A stretch of DNA of 64,000 nt from Hyphomicrobiales bacterium (GTDB taxonomy: Bacteria; Pseudomonadota; Alphaproteobacteria; Rhizobiales; Rhizobiaceae). Of the stretch, positions 10,177 through 17,959 are shown piece after piece. The stretch covers positions 267,955 to 331,954 of the forward strand of contig UCHV01000014.1 of the NCBI GenBank assembly GCA_900472395.1, in the 5' to 3' direction. The notes below the pieces were generated by a model. That model was not told the origin of the DNA, did no database searches, and worked only from the letters and a program-made list of their open reading frames with translations. A program made the translations under genes and the position numbers. Within the stretch, counting starts at the first letter, position 1. Each line of letters opens with the position of its first letter.

Positions 10177-11120
10177 GCACCGTGACCTATGATCCAACGC
10201 CGGCCGGGCGTATTGGAGAGGCTGCGCTCTGGTGCTCGGTGGGTCTGGTCGTGCTTGCCTTGCATGTGGGCGCCGGCTTCTACCTGATGCAGCAGACCGA
10301 AGTGGCGGCTGGCGACAATACGCCGCCGCCCGCCATCATGATCGAGCTTGCGCCGGAGCCGGAAGCGGCCATGCCGGAAGAAACGCAGATTGCCGAACAG
10401 ACGGAAGATTCCGAAGAAATCAAGAGCGACACGCCCGAACCCGTGGAGCAGCAGCCGGAAACCCCGCCGGAAGAGGTGACACCGCCTGAACCACCGCCAC
10501 CGGAACCGGTCGTGGAAGAACCGCCGCCGGAGCCGGAACCCGTTCAGGAAGTAACGGAAACCGTGCCAGAGGAACCACCGGAGCCGCAGGTCGATCCGAT
10601 CGTGGAAGAGCAGATGGCAGCGCTCGACAATGTCGAAGTGCCTTTGCCGACGATCCGTCCGCCGGAACCTGTTGAAAAGAAGCCGGAAGAACCGGTCAAG
10701 AAGAAGGTGGCTGAAAAGCCGCGGCCGAAAAAGCAGGTTCAGGCCTCCAAGGCGAGCCAGGAAGCCAAGGTAGACGCCAACCAGTCCAACCGTACGGCAG
10801 CGCAGCAGACCTCCACCAACGCGTCGAGCGCGCCTTCTATTTCGCCGCAGCGATGGCAGGGCCGACTGGCCGCGCATCTGGAGCGCCGGAAGAAATATCC
10901 TGCAGCCGCACGCTCGCGGCGTGAGGAAGGGACCGCATCCGTGCGCTTCCAGATCGACAGCAGCGGCAATGTTCTGTCGGTATCGCTGTCGCGTTCTTCC
11001 GGTTCGGATGCACTCGATCAGGAAGTTCTGGCACTTCTGAAGCGGGCATCGCCTGTCCCCGCGCCGCCAGCCGGGGTCAACAAGACGATCACGGTGCCGA
11101 TCCGCTTCAGCATCCGCTAA
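10173..11120 (+). CDS. tonB: TonB energy transducer
   Basis: TonB spans the periplasm and passes energy to outer-membrane receptors for siderophores, haem and other ligands. The 315-residue protein has one N-terminal membrane anchor (about 17-38), a long Pro/Glu/Lys-rich spacer (about 48-200), and a C-terminal TonB domain with LAAHLERRKKYPAAARSRREEG and VRFQIDSSGNVLSVSLSRSSG. The start is a GTG that overlaps the exbD stop; a second GTG lies three codons on. Iron-dependent control is expected from the family and the repeats before exbB, but is not shown. Confidence 0.93.
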   Translation: MSTVTYDPTPAGRIGEAALWCSVGLVVLALHVGAGFYLMQQTEVAAGDNTPPPAIMIELAPEPEAAMPEETQIAEQTEDSEEIKSDTPEPVEQQPETPPEEVTPPEPPPPEPVVEEPPPEPEPVQEVTETVPEEPPEPQVDPIVEEQMAALDNVEVPLPTIRPPEPVEKKPEEPVKKKVAEKPRPKKQVQASKASQEAKVDANQSNRTAAQQTSTNASSAPSISPQRWQGRLAAHLERRKKYPAAARSRREEGTASVRFQIDSSGNVLSVSLSRSSGSDALDQEVLALLKRASPVPAPPAGVNKTITVPIRFSIR

Positions 11121-11129
11121 AAAATTGCA

Positions 11130-11160
11130 GCCGCCGCGTTTGAGAAATCAGCGCGGCGGT
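11130..11160 (+). terminator. Possible weak terminator after tonB
   Basis: Arms CCGCCGCG (11131-11138) and CGCGGCGG (11152-11159) form an 8-bp stem ten bases after the tonB stop. No good T-run follows, so termination may be partial, and the next gene could be co-transcribed. Confidence 0.4.
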
Positions 11161-11215
11161 GGCGCTTTGAACGGGCTCTTGCTAACTCTTGCGACATCGC
11201 AAAAGGTGCAGACCC

Positions 11216-12205
11216 ATGCAAATCTCGATCACAGACGCCGAACTTTTCCTTTCCTCCATTTTTCAAGAAAACGGCGTCGATACCGCGGCATCGCTTTCGG
11301 TTGCACATGCCCTCGTACAGGCAGAGGCAGCCGGGCAAGCCGGTCACGGTCTGCGGCGCGTGCCGGCCTATGTGAAACAGGTGCGCAGCGGAAAGGTGGA
11401 TGGGCGGGCCATTCCCTGCCCCTCCCGGCCGAAACCCGGCATCCTCGCAATCGACGCGGCCTGTGGTTTTGCCTATCCCGCCCTCGATCTTGCAATCACC
11501 AAGCTCCCCCAGATGGTACGTGAACAGGGAATTGCGCTGGCCGCCATCAACCGTTCGCATCATGCCGGCGTGATGGCATTGACGGTGGAGCGATTTGCCG
11601 AGCAAGGGCTGGTGGCGATGATGTTTGCCAATGCGCCCGCGGCGATCGCTCCCTGGGGCGGCAAGACACCGCTTTACGGCACCAATCCGATTGCCTTTGC
11701 CGTGCCTGTGGCGGATGCCGATCCTGTCGTCATCGATCTGGCGCTTTCGAAAGTGGCGCGCGGCAAGGTGATGGCCGCCAACCAGAAGGGGATCAGCATT
11801 CCCGAAGACTGGGCTTTTGACGGCGATGGCAATCCGACCACGAACGCCGCCGAGGCGCTGAAAGGCACGATGGCGCCAGCCGGCGGCCCCAAGGGCGCGG
11901 CACTGGCGCTGATGGTTGAAGTGCTGGCCGCCGGGCTGACAGGCGCCAACTTTTCCTATCAGGCAAGTTCGCTTTTCGATGAGCATGGCCCTGCGCCCGG
12001 CCTCGGCCAGATGATCATTGCCATCGATCCCGACGTTGCTTGCGGCGGCAGCGCTGAGCGCATGGCTGCGCTGGCCACGGAGATAGCCCGCGAAGAGGGC
12101 GTGCGGCTTCCAGGGCGCCGCGGCCGCGGATTGCGGCAGGAAGCGCTGCAGCACGGCCTCACGATCGAAGACGAGGTCATCCAGGCAATCGATGCGCTGC
12201 GCTGA
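11216..12205 (+). CDS. Ldh_2/MdhC-type malate/L-lactate dehydrogenase family oxidoreductase
   Basis: The 329-residue protein belongs to the type-2 malate/L-lactate dehydrogenase family, cytosolic NAD(P)-dependent enzymes unrelated to the Rossmann LDHs. Visible family blocks are GHGLRRVPAYVKQVRSGKVD near 45, INRSHHAGVMALTVERFAEQG near 112 and GTNPIAFAVP near 155, plus GGPKGAALALMVEVLAAGLTGA near 220. Members also include ureidoglycolate, sulfolactate and imine (pyrroline/piperideine carboxylate) reductases, so the substrate stays open. ATG 11216 has AAGGTG upstream and gives the typical N-terminus; a GTG 27 bases earlier is less likely. The gene stands between tonB and a convergent ABC operon. 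Confidence 0.8.
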   Translation: MQISITDAELFLSSIFQENGVDTAASLSVAHALVQAEAAGQAGHGLRRVPAYVKQVRSGKVDGRAIPCPSRPKPGILAIDAACGFAYPALDLAITKLPQMVREQGIALAAINRSHHAGVMALTVERFAEQGLVAMMFANAPAAIAPWGGKTPLYGTNPIAFAVPVADADPVVIDLALSKVARGKVMAANQKGISIPEDWAFDGDGNPTTNAAEALKGTMAPAGGPKGAALALMVEVLAAGLTGANFSYQASSLFDEHGPAPGLGQMIIAIDPDVACGGSAERMAALATEIAREEGVRLPGRRGRGLRQEALQHGLTIEDEVIQAIDALR

Positions 12206-12218
12206 ACGCTCCCGCTGC

Positions 12219-13646
12219 TCAGGCCCGCAGGGCCTGAGCCGGTGACTGGCGGTAAGCGAGCAGCGCCGGTACCGCAGCAAGACCGCCGGCAAAGCCGAGC
12301 AGTATCAGGGCAAGCCGCAAGTCCTCACGTGTAAAGCCGACCGGCAGGATGACACCGCTTTTGGCGGTAAACATCTGCGAGCCGACATGAGCCGCAGCGA
12401 AGCCAAGCAGAAAACCGATGCCGACGCCCAGCGCCACGAGCAAAAACAGCTCCAGCCAGACGATCAGGAAAACCGAGGTTCGCGGAGCGCCAAACGCACG
12501 CAGGGCACCGATCTGGCGGCGACGTTGACCCACGTGAATCACTGTCACCAGCACGAGTGCTGCGGCCACCAGACCTTGGGAGCCCGCAGCAACGGCGCTC
12601 AATACCATCTTGGCATCGCCGAGCGCGGCATAAAGGCTGGTGAGGACTTCTCCTGGAAACACACCGAGCGTGGATCCGGATCGATATTCCTGACGCAGGC
12701 GATAGGCATCGGCGATGGTTTTGGGTTTCACAAGAATGGCCGGCAGGCCGGGGGTGGATGAACCGAAGGTTTCTATGATTGGCGCGTCGGGATCGATGCT
12801 GCCGTGGTGCTCTTCCTCGACATGTTTCGAGGAAGCGGCGCCCAGCGCGAAAGGGTATTTGGGGGCATGCTGCTCGGGAGCCGCATGAGAGGCAGACTGG
12901 GCTGCCGGCTCCTGATGATTGGCTTCGCCTTCGGCATGGGCATCACCCTCATGCCCTTCCTCATTTTCGTGGTCATGAGAGTGGCCGTCACCATCGTGGT
13001 GCTCGCCCGCTTCATGGCCGTGCTCATCCTGCCCGTGCTCATGGCCGAGATTGTGGACGTGCCAGACGGCCTGGATAGGCACCAGAATGGCGCGGTCCCA
13101 AGGCGTGCCGGTGGGCTGCAGCTTGCCGACCACCTTGTATGCGGCACCCGCATGGGTGTGGCCACCGGTTTCGGCTGTACCGTGCATGGGTTTGATCTCG
13201 GCACCAACAGACAGGTCGACCGCAGCGCCGAGCACGGCCTCGCCTTCGAGCGCAAACATTTTGCCTTCCGAAAAGCCGGTCGTCGTTCCCTTGATCAGGC
13301 TGGTCGTCGTGCCGATGATCGGATAGCCGGAAAAAGAATCGCCGAAACCGACAGGAGCCGCCCATGAGACGCGCGGATCGGCAGCCAGTTTCGTCAGCAC
13401 CGATCCATCGACCAGCGGCAGGGGGGCGGGCTGAAGAAAGATCGAGGACAGGATCAACTGGGTTTCGCTGCCGGCGGCCCCGACAACCAGATCAAACTTG
13501 TCGGCCGCGCGGGCACTGCCGAGACGTAGGGATCGCTCCTGCAGTGTTACGGCGACACCGAGCGCTGTTGCCAGCGCCACCAGAAGAATGACCACAGCGC
13601 CACCCAGCCAGAGGCGGCGCAGATCGGCAAGAATGAACCTGATCAT
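12219..13646 (-). CDS. FtsX/MacB-type ABC permease with histidine-rich loop
   Basis: The 475-residue protein has the FtsX/MacB plan: one N-terminal membrane segment (about 13-33), a large periplasmic domain, then three membrane segments in the last 130 residues, including RRRQIGALRAFGAPRTSVFLIVWLELF split around the second. The periplasmic domain carries an unusual insert at about 196-260 with 16 His among Asp, Glu and Gly, such as HEHGQDEHGHEAGEHHDGDG. This looks like a metal-binding, probably zinc, chaperone segment. It is the last gene of a three-gene operon (DUF3299 protein, ATPase, permease), with an ATGA overlap to the ATPase. No MacA-type adaptor is nearby, which argues against an efflux pump. 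Confidence 0.8.
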   Translation of the reverse strand: MIRFILADLRRLWLGGAVVILLVALATALGVAVTLQERSLRLGSARAADKFDLVVGAAGSETQLILSSIFLQPAPLPLVDGSVLTKLAADPRVSWAAPVGFGDSFSGYPIIGTTTSLIKGTTTGFSEGKMFALEGEAVLGAAVDLSVGAEIKPMHGTAETGGHTHAGAAYKVVGKLQPTGTPWDRAILVPIQAVWHVHNLGHEHGQDEHGHEAGEHHDGDGHSHDHENEEGHEGDAHAEGEANHQEPAAQSASHAAPEQHAPKYPFALGAASSKHVEEEHHGSIDPDAPIIETFGSSTPGLPAILVKPKTIADAYRLRQEYRSGSTLGVFPGEVLTSLYAALGDAKMVLSAVAAGSQGLVAAALVLVTVIHVGQRRRQIGALRAFGAPRTSVFLIVWLELFLLVALGVGIGFLLGFAAAHVGSQMFTAKSGVILPVGFTREDLRLALILLGFAGGLAAVPALLAYRQSPAQALRA

Positions 13647-14332
13647 GCCGCGATCTCCCCGGCCGGCACGTCGCCGATGATACGTCCACTTTTCAGCAAC
13701 AGGCGGCGCTCGAGCCGTTCGACAAGACGAAGGTCATGGCTGGCGACGATCAGCGTGGAGCCGGAATCTGCAGCAATGGCGAGCAGCAGGTCGCCGACCG
13801 CATCTCCGCTTTCCAGATCGAGGCTGGCAGTCGGTTCGTCGGCGATGATGACGCCCGGCTTTCTCAAGAGTGCGCGCGCGATCGCCACACGCTGCATTTC
13901 ACCGCGCGACATGGTTTCGACATTCTGCTCGGGGCGCTTGAGACCGACCGTTTCGAACAGCATATGGGCCCGTTTCACGAGATCATTGTTTGCCACGCGC
14001 GACAGACGTGCCGGCAAGAGAATGTTGTCTAGAGCCGAGAGGCCGGGAAACAGATGAAAATCCTGCATGACGAGACCGACATTGGCAGCGCGCCACTGAT
14101 CACGTCTGCCTTCCGAAAGCTCGGCAAGGTTCTGCTCACCCCAGAACACATTGCCCGTGCGGATGCGCTCAAGCCCGGCTATGATGTTGATGAGCGTGCT
14201 TTTGCCCGAGCCGGAACCGCCCGTCAGCGCCACATGGCTGCCGGCGGCGATTTCGAGGTGATCGATGGCAAGCACCGGTGCCGCCAGACCTGGAAAGGTG
14301 ACGGCGAGATTTTCGATTTTCAGCGGCAGCAT
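13643..14332 (-). CDS. ABC transporter ATP-binding protein, LolD/MacB-like
   Basis: A 229-residue ABC ATPase with Walker A GGSGSGKST near 37-45, the signature MSRGEMQRVAIARAL, Walker B GVIIADEPT followed by ASLD, and the switch histidine in IVASHDLRL. The signature is MSRGE in place of the usual LSGGQ, a mild deviation also seen in some LolD-like proteins. The start MLPLKIENL at 14332 lies four bases after the stop of the DUF3299 gene; the longer upstream frame would overlap that gene. It should drive the FtsX-type permease encoded directly downstream. Confidence 0.85.
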   Translation of the reverse strand: MLPLKIENLAVTFPGLAAPVLAIDHLEIAAGSHVALTGGSGSGKSTLINIIAGLERIRTGNVFWGEQNLAELSEGRRDQWRAANVGLVMQDFHLFPGLSALDNILLPARLSRVANNDLVKRAHMLFETVGLKRPEQNVETMSRGEMQRVAIARALLRKPGVIIADEPTASLDLESGDAVGDLLLAIAADSGSTLIVASHDLRLVERLERRLLLKSGRIIGDVPAGEIAA

Positions 14333-14336
14333 GTCT

Positions 14337-14816
14337 TCAAACCGTGGCGTATTCGGCCTGGCGGATGCGCAGGAGGCTGACGAAACCCGTCTCCGGATCC
14401 GTCCAGGAGCCCATTTCCAGCTTGCCACGGACTTCGATTGTCTGGCTGGGCTGGGTGAAGGTCTGTTTCTCGCCGAGATAAACGACGACGATATTGTCCG
14501 GCCAGTCGCTGTCGGTGGAGCAGAAAGGGCAGATGGACATCGGGATTTCGGTCAGCACGAAAAACTGTGCTTCGGCCTTCAGCGGCGGCGCCATGAAACC
14601 GCGCATGGCAATTTCCTTGCCCTGCAGCTGCTTGACCTTCTCTGAAAATTCGAGACCGAGTACGCTGACCTTGCCATAAAGTTCGTCGAACGAAATGGGA
14701 CTTTCGGCATGGGCGCGGCTACCGGCAGCGAACAGCGGCAGGCCTGCGATGAGACCCAGCGACATGGTCTGCAGCGTCTGGCGGCGATTGAAACGCGCCT
14801 CGACAAGCTTGCTCAT
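14337..14816 (-). CDS. DUF3299 periplasmic protein
   Basis: A 159-residue exported protein. The N-terminus (RFNRRQTLQTMSLGLIAGLPLF, ending in RAHA) looks like a Tat-type signal because of the paired arginines, though a Sec signal is possible. The mature part shows the DUF3299 pattern, LQGKEIAMRGFMAPP and a CPFC motif in SICPFCSTDSDWPDN, so it may bind metal or redox-cycle its cysteines. Related proteins are encoded with FtsX-type ABC genes in zinc-controlled operons of Pseudomonas (the PA4063-PA4066 group). ATG 14816 is chosen because AAGGAG lies eight bases upstream; another ATG two codons earlier sits too close to it. Confidence 0.75.
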   Translation of the reverse strand: MSKLVEARFNRRQTLQTMSLGLIAGLPLFAAGSRAHAESPISFDELYGKVSVLGLEFSEKVKQLQGKEIAMRGFMAPPLKAEAQFFVLTEIPMSICPFCSTDSDWPDNIVVVYLGEKQTFTQPSQTIEVRGKLEMGSWTDPETGFVSLLRIRQAEYATV

Positions 14817-14884
14817 GACCATTCTCCTTCCTGGAAACTTTCCCGCATCGTGATCCTGACAGGATATCGACGCAAGAGCGGGAA

Positions 14885-14917
14885 CGCGAGGGCACGCCAT
14901 CATGGCGCGCCCTCGCG
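14885..14917 (-). terminator. Hairpin after phoA
   Basis: A long GC-rich stem (CGCGAGGGC...GCCCTCGCG with further pairing inside) begins 12 bases beyond the phoA stop, between it and the DUF3299 gene. The sequence after it on the minus strand is only moderately T-rich, so the terminator is probable and not certain. Confidence 0.55.
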
Positions 14918-14928
14918 CAATTCAGGTC

Positions 14929-16683
14929 TTAGTTGGTCTGCTTTGCACCAAGAGCGAAGGCTTCAGCCAGGCCCTTGTAGACGTCGCTCTGTTCCATGTA
15001 GCCACGGAAACCATCGGCGCCGGGGCCTTCGGCCTGCAGGACGATATCGTCAACGGCGTGGACGCCGCTGTCAGCGCTCTTCGGGATGATGCCCTGTACG
15101 AATACGGCGCCGGGAACGTCCTTGTACTGTTCGTTGGCGATGTATTCCTTCTTTTCGTTCTGGATCGACGGTGCGAACGGACCATCGAGCTTCGGACGGA
15201 AGGTTTCGTAATGGTCCGGGCCGTTATTGGCGTTCAGGAACAGGCGACGCGAGACGTCAACCTTGTCCGGGTAACCGTCGCCGTCCTTGTCCTCGTAGTT
15301 CGGGAAGCCGGCTTCGGCGTAGGTGCCGACCTTTTCGCGCATCTCTGTGCCCGGCTTTTCGTCATCGACTGTGCCGATGATCGATACGCCGTGGGTGTGG
15401 TCGCCGGTGACGACGATCAGCGTATCCGGGTTCTTGGCTGCGAATTCGCGAGCAACGCCGATGGCCTTGTCGAATTCGATCGTATCGACGACGGCGCGAT
15501 CCCAATCCAGCGGGTGGGACATCTTGTCGACGTTGGCGGCTTCAACCATCAGGAAGAAACCTTCCGGGTTCTTCGACAGCGTATCGATGGCGACCTTGGT
15601 CATTTCGACGAGGCCCGGCTGTTCCGGGAACTTGCCGACGGTGCCCTTCTTGAGGAATTCGCGGTCAAGCGTGGTGTCGAGGTTGCCGGTGTGGAACAGG
15701 CCGAGAACCTTGCCGTCATTGGCGCCGGCAACGGTTGCCAGTTCGCTCTTGCTGGTCGCCAGCTTGTAACCGGCTTCCTTGAACAGCGAGATATAATCCT
15801 TGTCGTCCTTGCGCTTCGAACCGGCAGTTGCCTGCGGCAGGAAGTAGGCGGAACCGCCGCCGAGTACGACTTCCGGCTTCACGTCGAACAGCATGCCGTT
15901 GATCTCTGCCTTGTCGCCACGCTTGCGGGTGTGGGCGACGACGGCAGCGGGAGTGGCATCCTGCAGTTCGGCAGTCGAAACGATGCCGATCGACTTCTTG
16001 GTCTGGCGACGCAGGGCTTCAGCGATGTTTTCGACCTTCGGATCGTCGGTCGAGGAAGGCGTACGGTCGGCGTAGACGCCGATGGCGTTCACAGCGGTCT
16101 TGTGGCCGGTCATGTAGGCAGACATGGTGTTGGCCGAATCCGTTGCAACGGCATCGGTAGCCGAGGTGCCGATGAAGGCGACCGGCGGCACGTCGTCCAT
16201 GTTGAGGCGGCCATTGGCCTTACCTTCGGTCATGCCCTTGGACATGATGCGGGCAGCCGTGCGGTGAGCAACCGAAAGGCCGTCGGCGATCAGGAAGATG
16301 ACGTTCTTGGCCTTGGCCTGGGAAGGCGTGCCGTAAACGTTCCAGGTGACGCTCTTGGTTTCCGAACCGGCCGAAACTTCGACCTTGTAGTCACCGGCAT
16401 TGGCGATGGTGATGTCACGCAGGATCACGGCAGAACCGAGGACCTTGTCCTTGTTCTTTTCCTCGGCGACGAACTCGACTTCCTTGCCGAGGGCAGCCTT
16501 GTAATCCTGACCGTTGACGGTGATCTTGACGTCTTCAGGCTTTACGACGGCGTCGAACTCGACTTTGAAATCGAACGGCGAACCCGACAGGATAGTGGCA
16601 CGATCGAGCGGGAAGACTTCGGCAGCCTGGGCGGCGCCGGCAAGAACGGTCGTAGCGACCAGAGCGGCAAGAATTTTGCGCAT
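14929..16683 (-). CDS. phoA: Alkaline phosphatase, PhoA superfamily, with N-terminal Ig-like domain
   Basis: A secreted phosphomonoesterase that frees phosphate in the periplasm. The 584 residues comprise a signal peptide (1-21, cut after AQAA), an all-beta domain of about 95 residues, then the alkaline phosphatase core: metal ligand in FLIADGLS (Asp 134), nucleophile Ser 183 in TDSANTMSAYMTGHKT, and metal-binding VTGDHTHG. A DKDGDGYPDKVD segment looks like a calcium-binding EF-hand-like loop, found in some marine and rhizobial enzymes. The order differs from the short E. coli enzyme. A candidate PHO box lies 59 bases upstream of the ATG, so phosphate-starvation control by PhoB is likely. Confidence 0.85.
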   Translation of the reverse strand: MRKILAALVATTVLAGAAQAAEVFPLDRATILSGSPFDFKVEFDAVVKPEDVKITVNGQDYKAALGKEVEFVAEEKNKDKVLGSAVILRDITIANAGDYKVEVSAGSETKSVTWNVYGTPSQAKAKNVIFLIADGLSVAHRTAARIMSKGMTEGKANGRLNMDDVPPVAFIGTSATDAVATDSANTMSAYMTGHKTAVNAIGVYADRTPSSTDDPKVENIAEALRRQTKKSIGIVSTAELQDATPAAVVAHTRKRGDKAEINGMLFDVKPEVVLGGGSAYFLPQATAGSKRKDDKDYISLFKEAGYKLATSKSELATVAGANDGKVLGLFHTGNLDTTLDREFLKKGTVGKFPEQPGLVEMTKVAIDTLSKNPEGFFLMVEAANVDKMSHPLDWDRAVVDTIEFDKAIGVAREFAAKNPDTLIVVTGDHTHGVSIIGTVDDEKPGTEMREKVGTYAEAGFPNYEDKDGDGYPDKVDVSRRLFLNANNGPDHYETFRPKLDGPFAPSIQNEKKEYIANEQYKDVPGAVFVQGIIPKSADSGVHAVDDIVLQAEGPGADGFRGYMEQSDVYKGLAEAFALGAKQTN

Positions 16684-16741
16684 GGTGGAACCTCGCTGAG
16701 GGGTTGAGAAAATGAAGGCGAGGTGCGGTATATCGACGCCT

Positions 16742-16758
16742 CATGACACTTGCGTGAC
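16742..16758 (-). promoter_or_regulatory. Candidate PHO box of phoA
   Basis: On the minus strand CGTCACGCAAGTGTCAT contains GTCAC and GTCAT 11 bases apart, the spacing of the two half-sites of a PhoB-binding PHO box (consensus CTGTCAT-N4-CTGTCAT). It ends 59 bases before the phoA ATG. The half-sites are imperfect. Confidence 0.5.
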
Positions 16759-16832
16759 GCGGAGGGAGCCTTCAAAAACTTGCAACGGAGAGAGGTCTTG
16801 CGGATACGGAAGCTATAGGCTCGATCCTGAAA

Positions 16833-16958
16833 ATGAAAAAGCCTGCCGCGGGAGGAGGTGCGGCAGGCTTTAAACTTGACCGACAACTGGGAGGAGGAGG
16901 ATGTTGTCGATCCGTATCGGGCGACGCTGGGAGGAGGAGTGCGTCGCTTCGATGATTT
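16833..16958 (-). ncRNA. Alpha-r14 family small RNA (NfeR1-like)
   Basis: Read on the minus strand, three hairpins follow each other, each with a pyrimidine loop that contains a CCTCCTCCC-like anti-Shine-Dalgarno motif. Hairpin 1 is at 16921-16947 (stem GCGACGC/GCGTCGC), hairpin 2 at 16881-16909 (stem CGACAAC/GTTGTCG) and hairpin 3 at 16838-16871 (stem GCCTGCCGC/GCGGCAGGC), the last closed by a T-run as an intrinsic terminator. This matches the alpha-r14 family of Rhizobiales, to which NfeR1 of Sinorhizobium meliloti belongs. Known members are Hfq-independent or weakly dependent trans-acting RNAs that pair with ribosome sites of many, often transporter, mRNAs. A CTATAA box just upstream fits a start near 16958. 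The exact 5' end is inferred. Confidence 0.85.
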
Positions 16959-17128
16959 GCTTATAGCCATGCTTTAGTAGAATGGGAAACTAATTTGTTG
17001 CAACGCAGCAATGCGTTTTTCGCAACCCTGGCTGATTTCCTGGCTCCAAACGAGGCAAAACATTTAAAGATAGCGGTGTCGTTCGTGAGTACGGTATAGC
17101 GAGGGGAATAGTCGAAAGAGGATGTCCC

Positions 17129-17752
17129 ATGCCCCATATCCGTTATCATGAAGGCGATATTTCAGCCGCTGACGCTGCCCGCTATACCGGCGCAATCGCC
17201 ATCGATACGGAAACGCTGGGCCTTGTACCGCATCGCGACCGGCTTTGTGTGGTACAGCTTTCACCCGGCGACGGCACGGCGGACGTGATCCGCATCGCTG
17301 CAGGGCAGACGGAGGCACCCAATCTTGTCGCTCTTCTGGCTGACCCGACCCATGAGAAGATCTTTCATTATGGCCGATTCGATATCGCCGTCCTGTTCCA
17401 CACCTTCGGTGTAACGACGACGCCTGTCTTCTGCACCAAGATCGCCTCGCGATTGACGCGTACCTATACAGACCGACATGGCTTGAAGGACAATCTTCGC
17501 GAATTGCTGGAAGTCGATATTTCCAAGGCCCAGCAACAGACGGACTGGGCGGCCGAGGTGCTTTCGCGGGCACAGCTCGAATACGCGGCTTCGGATGTGC
17601 TCCATCTGCATGCCCTGCGGGACAAGCAGGTCAACCGCCTTATCCGCGACAAGCGCATGGAGCTGGCCGAAGCCTGTTTCGCATTTCTGCCGACACGCTC
17701 GAAGCTCGATCTTCTGGGCTGGAACGACACGGACATCTTTGCCCATAGCTGA
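17129..17752 (+). CDS. Ribonuclease D-type 3'-5' exonuclease, short form
   Basis: A 207-residue DEDDy exonuclease. The three motifs are visible: AIDTETLG (residues about 23-30), FHYGRFDIAVL in the middle and LEYAASDVLHLHAL near 150-163, where Tyr and Asp are catalytic. The HRDC domains that make E. coli RNase D about 375 residues long are missing; short, HRDC-free forms are common in alphaproteobacteria. The role is probably RNA 3'-end trimming, as in tRNA or stable RNA maturation. The gene is single, with a GAAAGAGGATG site ahead of its ATG and the divergent alpha-r14 sRNA behind it. Confidence 0.85.
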   Translation: MPHIRYHEGDISAADAARYTGAIAIDTETLGLVPHRDRLCVVQLSPGDGTADVIRIAAGQTEAPNLVALLADPTHEKIFHYGRFDIAVLFHTFGVTTTPVFCTKIASRLTRTYTDRHGLKDNLRELLEVDISKAQQQTDWAAEVLSRAQLEYAASDVLHLHALRDKQVNRLIRDKRMELAEACFAFLPTRSKLDLLGWNDTDIFAHS

Positions 17753-17959
17753 TTGGAAACGGTTGCACCGGGAAGACACGCTGCCGCATTAGCAAAACAT
17801 TAGGGATGTCTGCGGCATATTCGGCAGTGTTATCCGGCATGAAAACGCCATGAGGCACCGCGGCCGCAAGCTCAATCATTGCGGGTTGCTTTTCACCGAG
17901 GTCGCCGGTCTGTCCCATCAACACGAGGCCCCTGCCTTTTTGACGTGGAGGAGCCGGTT

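Noticed and set aside
12219..14332. MacAB-type drug or lipoprotein exporter
   Set aside because: No membrane fusion protein is near, and the His-rich loop with DUF3299 points to metal handling. LolCDE is excluded since only one permease gene exists.
16850..16940. Repeated GGAGGAGG units that look like a short repeat array or a CRISPR remnant
   Set aside because: The spacing and flanking inverted arms show that they are the loops of the alpha-r14 sRNA read from the other strand; there are no spacers or cas genes.
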